Source: an uncultured Ruminococcus sp.
GTDB taxonomy: Bacteria; Bacillota; Clostridia; Oscillospirales; Ruminococcaceae
Reading direction: 5' to 3'
DNA: 8,207 bases
NCBI GenBank assembly: GCA_900556055.1
Contig: USNJ01000092.1
Span: 1-8,207, forward strand
A program made the translations under genes and the position numbers. Numbering within the stretch: the first letter of the stretch is position 1; every line of letters begins with the position of its first letter. Of this stretch, positions 5,438 through 8,207 are shown in pieces. A model generated the notes under the pieces. That model ran no database searches and was not told the DNA's origin. It saw only the letters and a list, made by a program, of their open reading frames with translations.

Positions 5438-7946
5438 ACCAGCTTCTTCCCTCATTGACATCTGCGGACATCGGAACTGCAAAGCTCACGGCATTTTCCA
5501 TCTCCTCCTGAAGGATATGCGCAGCCGCCTTTGCGTCCTTTTCATATGCCTCAATGATAAGCTCGTCATGCACCTGAAGAATGAGTCTTGCATCGGGAAG
5601 CTCCTTTTTCAGGCGTTTGTAGACCTTGACCATAGCTATCTTGATAACGTCCGCAGCCGTTCCCTGAATTGGCGCATTCATTGCCGCACGCCTGCCGAAA
5701 GCCTGCACATTCTTGTTCGCCGCCGATAATTCGGGGATATACCGCCGCCTGCCGAACTCCGTCTTTACATAGCCGTTCGCCTTTGCGAATTCGACCGTGT
5801 CATTCATATATTTCGACACTCCGGGGAAATTGTCGAGATAATTCTTTATATAGCGCTCCGCCTCTTTCGTGGATACGCCGATATCCTTTCCGAGCGAAAA
5901 TGCGCCTATTCCGTAGATTATTCCGAAGTTTACAGCCTTTGCCGTGCGGCGCATCTCAGGCGATATCATATCCTCGGGCAGACCGAAAACCGATGCCGCC
6001 GTTGATGTGTGGATATCCTTGCCGCTTAAAAATGCCTCCTGCATATTTTTATCCCCGCAGACAGATGCAAGTATGCGAAGCTCGATCTGGCTGTAATCCG
6101 CATCGAGAAGCGTCATTCCGTCCTCGGCGATGAAGAACCTTCTCATGTTCCGTCCAAGCTCAGTCCTTACGGGGATATTCTGCACATTCGGCTCAGTCGA
6201 GGATATCCTGCCCGTCCTCGTCTCCGTCTGCCTGAACACGGAATGTACCCTGCCCGTATTGTCAGCGGCATTCAGAAGCCCGTCAACATACGTGGAATTC
6301 AGCTTTGTGAGCTGCCTGTATTCAAGCACACGGCTGACTATCTCATGCTTATCCGCAAGCTCTTCAAGGACATCTGCATTCGTAGAATAGCCTGTTTTCG
6401 TCTTTTTTCCGTGAGGAAGTCCGAGATCCTCAAAAAGCACGGTTCCAAGCTGTTTCGGGGACGAAATGTTGAACTTCTTTCCCGCCATGAAGTAAATGCT
6501 GTCGGCAATGCCCGCAATATCGGCAGTCAGCTTTTCGCCGAACGACCTTATGCCGTCCGTATCGACCTTAACGCCGTAAAATTCCATGGACGCAAGCACC
6601 TCTGTCAGCGGCTGTTCGATCTCCAGCAGAAGCTTCTCCATTCCCTCGGAAGCTATCTCCGCATAAAGACGGCGGTTCAGCTCGGGCAGGGACGCAGCCT
6701 CGGCATTATCGCCCGCCTCGGAATAGAAATGCGCACCATGCTCCGCACAGAGCTTTTCCACGGTATATTCCGCCGAGGACGCATTCAGCAGATATCCCAT
6801 GATATCGCCGTCCCTGACGATGTTTTTCATCTCCCTGCCGTTTTCAAGACAGAATTTGTACGCAGACTTCGCCCTGAACGTGCCTTTCGGGATATCCGAC
6901 GAGAGAATATCAAGTATCTGCGGCTTGTCGTCCGTCACAAATATCTTATCACCCGAAACCGCCGTCAGACGGATATTTTCGGCATCAAAAACAAAGTCGA
7001 ATCCACCGCTGAAATCAAATTTATCGGCAGGCTTATAGGAAATGAGCTTTTCTTCCGTATTTTCCGCCTTTTTCGCAGGAACGGCTGACGGCTTCAGCGA
7101 CAGCTTTTCGAGGAGCTTAAACATCTCCATGTCGGTCAGGATCTGCGCAAGCTTTTCGGGATCGCCGCTGCCTATCTTATAATCCGACAAATTCTCGGAG
7201 ATAGGCGCATTTTTCACGATTGTCGCAAGGAATTTCGAGTTTTCCGCCGCCGATCTGCCGTTTTCAAGCTTGGTGCGGACGGATTTCGTACATTCGACAG
7301 CATCGAGATCTGCGTAGATATTTTCGATCGTGAGATATTTCCCGATAAGTGCGGAAGCGGTCTTTTCGCCGATCCCGGGAACACCGCTTATGTTGTCCGA
7401 GCTGTCGCCCATAAGCGCCTTCAGATCGATGAGATTTATCGGCGGGAAGCCGTAATCCGCAGTGAAGCGCTCCTTATCATAAATAATAGTTTCCTTGGTC
7501 GTTGCAAGACGGACGGTGACATTATCGGAAATAAGCTGTAAACTGTCCCTGTCGCCCGTGGAGATGAAGCAGCTGCTGCCGTTTTCCTCGGATATCCGTG
7601 CGAGAGTGCCGAGGATATCATCAGCCTCGAAGCCTTCGCATTCAAGCACAGCAATGCCCATAGCACGGAGGATATCCTTTATCACGGGCATCTGCATATG
7701 AAGTTCCTCGGGCATACCTTTTCTGTTAGCCTTATAGCTTGCATCAGCCTTATGGCGGAAGGTCGGGGCTTTGAGATCGAAAGCGACAGCGGCGCAGTCG
7801 GGCTTGACCTCGGATACAGATTTCAGGTATATATTCATAAAACCTGTAAGAGCGTTAGTGAACATACCCTTTTTATTTGACAGCATTTTGATACCGTAGA
7901 AAGCACGGTTCATGATACTGTTGCCGTCGATGGCGAGAAGCTTCAT
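5421..7946 (-). CDS. polA: DNA polymerase I, 5'-nuclease plus polymerase, proofreading site degenerate
   Basis: This 841-residue enzyme fills gaps and removes RNA primers during lagging-strand synthesis and repair. Residues 1-290 form the 5'-nuclease, with metal-binding acids at Asp7, Asp57, Glu107/Asp109/Asp110, Asp132/Asp134 and Asp181/Asp184, and a helix-hairpin-helix GVPGIG (188-193). Residues about 305-450 correspond to the 3'-5' exonuclease fold. A DxE (Asp321, Glu323) aligns with ExoI, but the ExoII aspartate (E. coli Asp424) aligns with Lys364. The ExoIII YxxxD is not recognisable, so proofreading is probably lost, as in Bacillus Pol I. Residues 450-841 are the polymerase: motif A with Asp617 (DYSQIELR), motif B RRTAKAVNFGIIYG (Lys670, Phe674, Tyr678) and motif C VHDEL (Asp794, Glu795). 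It is full length and heads the operon. Confidence 0.97.
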   Translation of the reverse strand: MKLLAIDGNSIMNRAFYGIKMLSNKKGMFTNALTGFMNIYLKSVSEVKPDCAAVAFDLKAPTFRHKADASYKANRKGMPEELHMQMPVIKDILRAMGIAVLECEGFEADDILGTLARISEENGSSCFISTGDRDSLQLISDNVTVRLATTKETIIYDKERFTADYGFPPINLIDLKALMGDSSDNISGVPGIGEKTASALIGKYLTIENIYADLDAVECTKSVRTKLENGRSAAENSKFLATIVKNAPISENLSDYKIGSGDPEKLAQILTDMEMFKLLEKLSLKPSAVPAKKAENTEEKLISYKPADKFDFSGGFDFVFDAENIRLTAVSGDKIFVTDDKPQILDILSSDIPKGTFRAKSAYKFCLENGREMKNIVRDGDIMGYLLNASSAEYTVEKLCAEHGAHFYSEAGDNAEAASLPELNRRLYAEIASEGMEKLLLEIEQPLTEVLASMEFYGVKVDTDGIRSFGEKLTADIAGIADSIYFMAGKKFNISSPKQLGTVLFEDLGLPHGKKTKTGYSTNADVLEELADKHEIVSRVLEYRQLTKLNSTYVDGLLNAADNTGRVHSVFRQTETRTGRISSTEPNVQNIPVRTELGRNMRRFFIAEDGMTLLDADYSQIELRILASVCGDKNMQEAFLSGKDIHTSTAASVFGLPEDMISPEMRRTAKAVNFGIIYGIGAFSLGKDIGVSTKEAERYIKNYLDNFPGVSKYMNDTVEFAKANGYVKTEFGRRRYIPELSAANKNVQAFGRRAAMNAPIQGTAADVIKIAMVKVYKRLKKELPDARLILQVHDELIIEAYEKDAKAAAHILQEEMENAVSFAVPMSADVNEGRSWYDAKG

Positions 7947-7955
7947 AGCGGGTAT

Positions 7956-7962
7956 CCTCCTT
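7956..7962 (-). promoter_or_regulatory. Ribosome binding site of polA
   Basis: A full AAGGAGG on the minus strand lies 9 nt before the ATG at 7946. It confirms that start, which also gives the canonical Pol I beginning MKLLAIDGNS. Confidence 0.9.
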
Positions 7963-7980
7963 TTAAAACATATATAATTT

Positions 7981-8009
7981 ATTATAACACAAAGTGTGGA
8001 AAAAATAAA
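7981..8009 (-). promoter_or_regulatory. Extended -10 promoter of the polA operon
   Basis: Read on the minus strand, 7981-7986 is TATAAT, preceded by TG one base upstream (TGTTATAAT), an exact extended -10. The -35 position at 17 bp spacing (8004-8009, TTTATT) is weak, as is common for extended -10 promoters. Transcription would start near 7974, giving a leader of about 28 nt before polA. Confidence 0.72.
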
Positions 8010-8032
8010 GGGGTTAAGCGGCTTTTTTAGTT

Positions 8033-8074
8033 GACAGTTAACAGTTAATAGTTAATAGTTAGTAGTGAACAGCT
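8033..8074. repeat. Heptanucleotide tandem repeat, six units
   Basis: Six contiguous 7-bp units follow the pattern AAYAGTT: gacagtt, aacagtt, aatagtt, aatagtt, agtagtg, aacagct. The central four are the best preserved; the ends are degenerate. It lies upstream of the polA promoter and ends in GTGAACAGC (8065-8073), which recurs inverted at 96-104 in the left repeat. Slippage-generated short tandem repeats of this kind occur between genes in several Firmicutes and cyanobacteria. No function can be read from it. Confidence 0.8.
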
Positions 8075-8113
8075 TTAATGGTTCTCACTTGGCATATTTC
8101 AAGTGCGCCAAAG

Positions 8114-8193
8114 CAACAGACCCGCACCAGAAACTAAAAAGCGTTGGGGTCCAGCCCTTTGGCTTTGGAAAGGGCTGGTCGCCCTCGCAAGGG
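8114..8193 (-). repeat. Dispersed hairpin-rich intergenic repeat, right copy (inverted relative to left)
   Basis: It is the inverted partner of the left repeat, with exact blocks of 21, 29 and 15 bp. It folds into two perfect adjacent hairpins: CCAGCCCTTT/AAAGGGCTGG (8151-8160 with 8169-8178, 8-nt loop) and TCGCCCT/AGGGCGA (8179-8185 with 8190-8196, loop CGCA). The match to the left copy stops at 8193 only because the window begins there, so the element may extend further. A further weak dyad CACTTG/CAAGTG lies just before it, in the 8086-8105 region. No open reading frame is present. Confidence 0.85.
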
Positions 8194-8207
8194 CGAAACT
8201 CCGCAAG

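Noticed and set aside
6243..7088. 281-codon plus-strand open frame inside polA
   Set aside because: It is antisense to the conserved polymerase gene, with no motif and no initiation signal.
8031..8059. Plus-strand promoter starting with TTGACA at 8031
   Set aside because: The -10 at the right spacing (AATAGT) is poor, lies inside the heptamer array, and no gene follows before the window ends.
8033..8074. CRISPR-like array
   Set aside because: The 7-bp units are contiguous with no spacers, and no cas genes are present.
1..8207. Composite transposon bounded by the inverted repeats
   Set aside because: There is no transposase, recombinase or target-site duplication in view, and the cargo includes the housekeeping gene polA.

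Overview
The window looks like chromosomal DNA from a gut or rumen Firmicute of the Ruminococcus/Oscillospiraceae type. This is inferred from the Gram-positive AGGAG ribosome binding sites, the sigma-A promoters, the polA protein (its type and its missing proofreading site), a plant-cell-wall GH74 enzyme, and the short dispersed hairpin and heptamer repeats between genes. No species can be fixed from the sequence alone.

Layout. Positions 1-104 hold a dispersed, hairpin-rich intergenic repeat. After it comes a near-consensus sigma-A promoter (197-225) with a LacI/CcpA-type operator (232-245) lying on the predicted transcription start. These drive a plus-strand gene (267-2498) for a lipoprotein endo-xyloglucanase of glycoside hydrolase family 74. 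A strong hairpin at 2519-2560 terminates it. The same hairpin can serve the converging minus-strand operon.

That operon reads right to left: polA (DNA polymerase I, 7946-5421), a RimI-like GNAT acetyltransferase (5437-4973, overlapping polA by 17 nt), a DUF2207 membrane protein of unknown function (4972-3104, start codon directly abutting the previous stop), and a histidine phosphatase of the phosphoglycerate mutase superfamily (3093-2554, 10 nt gap). The tight spacing implies one transcript with translational coupling. It starts from an extended -10 promoter at 7981-7986.

Upstream of polA are a six-unit 7-bp tandem repeat (8033-8074) and a second copy of the dispersed repeat (8114-8193). 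This copy is inverted relative to the one at the left edge, so the whole 8 kb is bracketed by an inverted pair. No transposase, recombinase, CRISPR array, tRNA or rRNA was seen.

Functionally there are two unrelated units. One is a single, probably carbon-regulated, surface xyloglucanase. The other is a housekeeping operon (DNA repair, ribosomal protein acetylation) that also carries an uncharacterised membrane protein and a phosphatase. I see no clear new defence or mobile system. The most useful leads are the inverted repeat pair, the operator on the xyloglucanase promoter, and the DUF2207 gene tied to polA-rimI.
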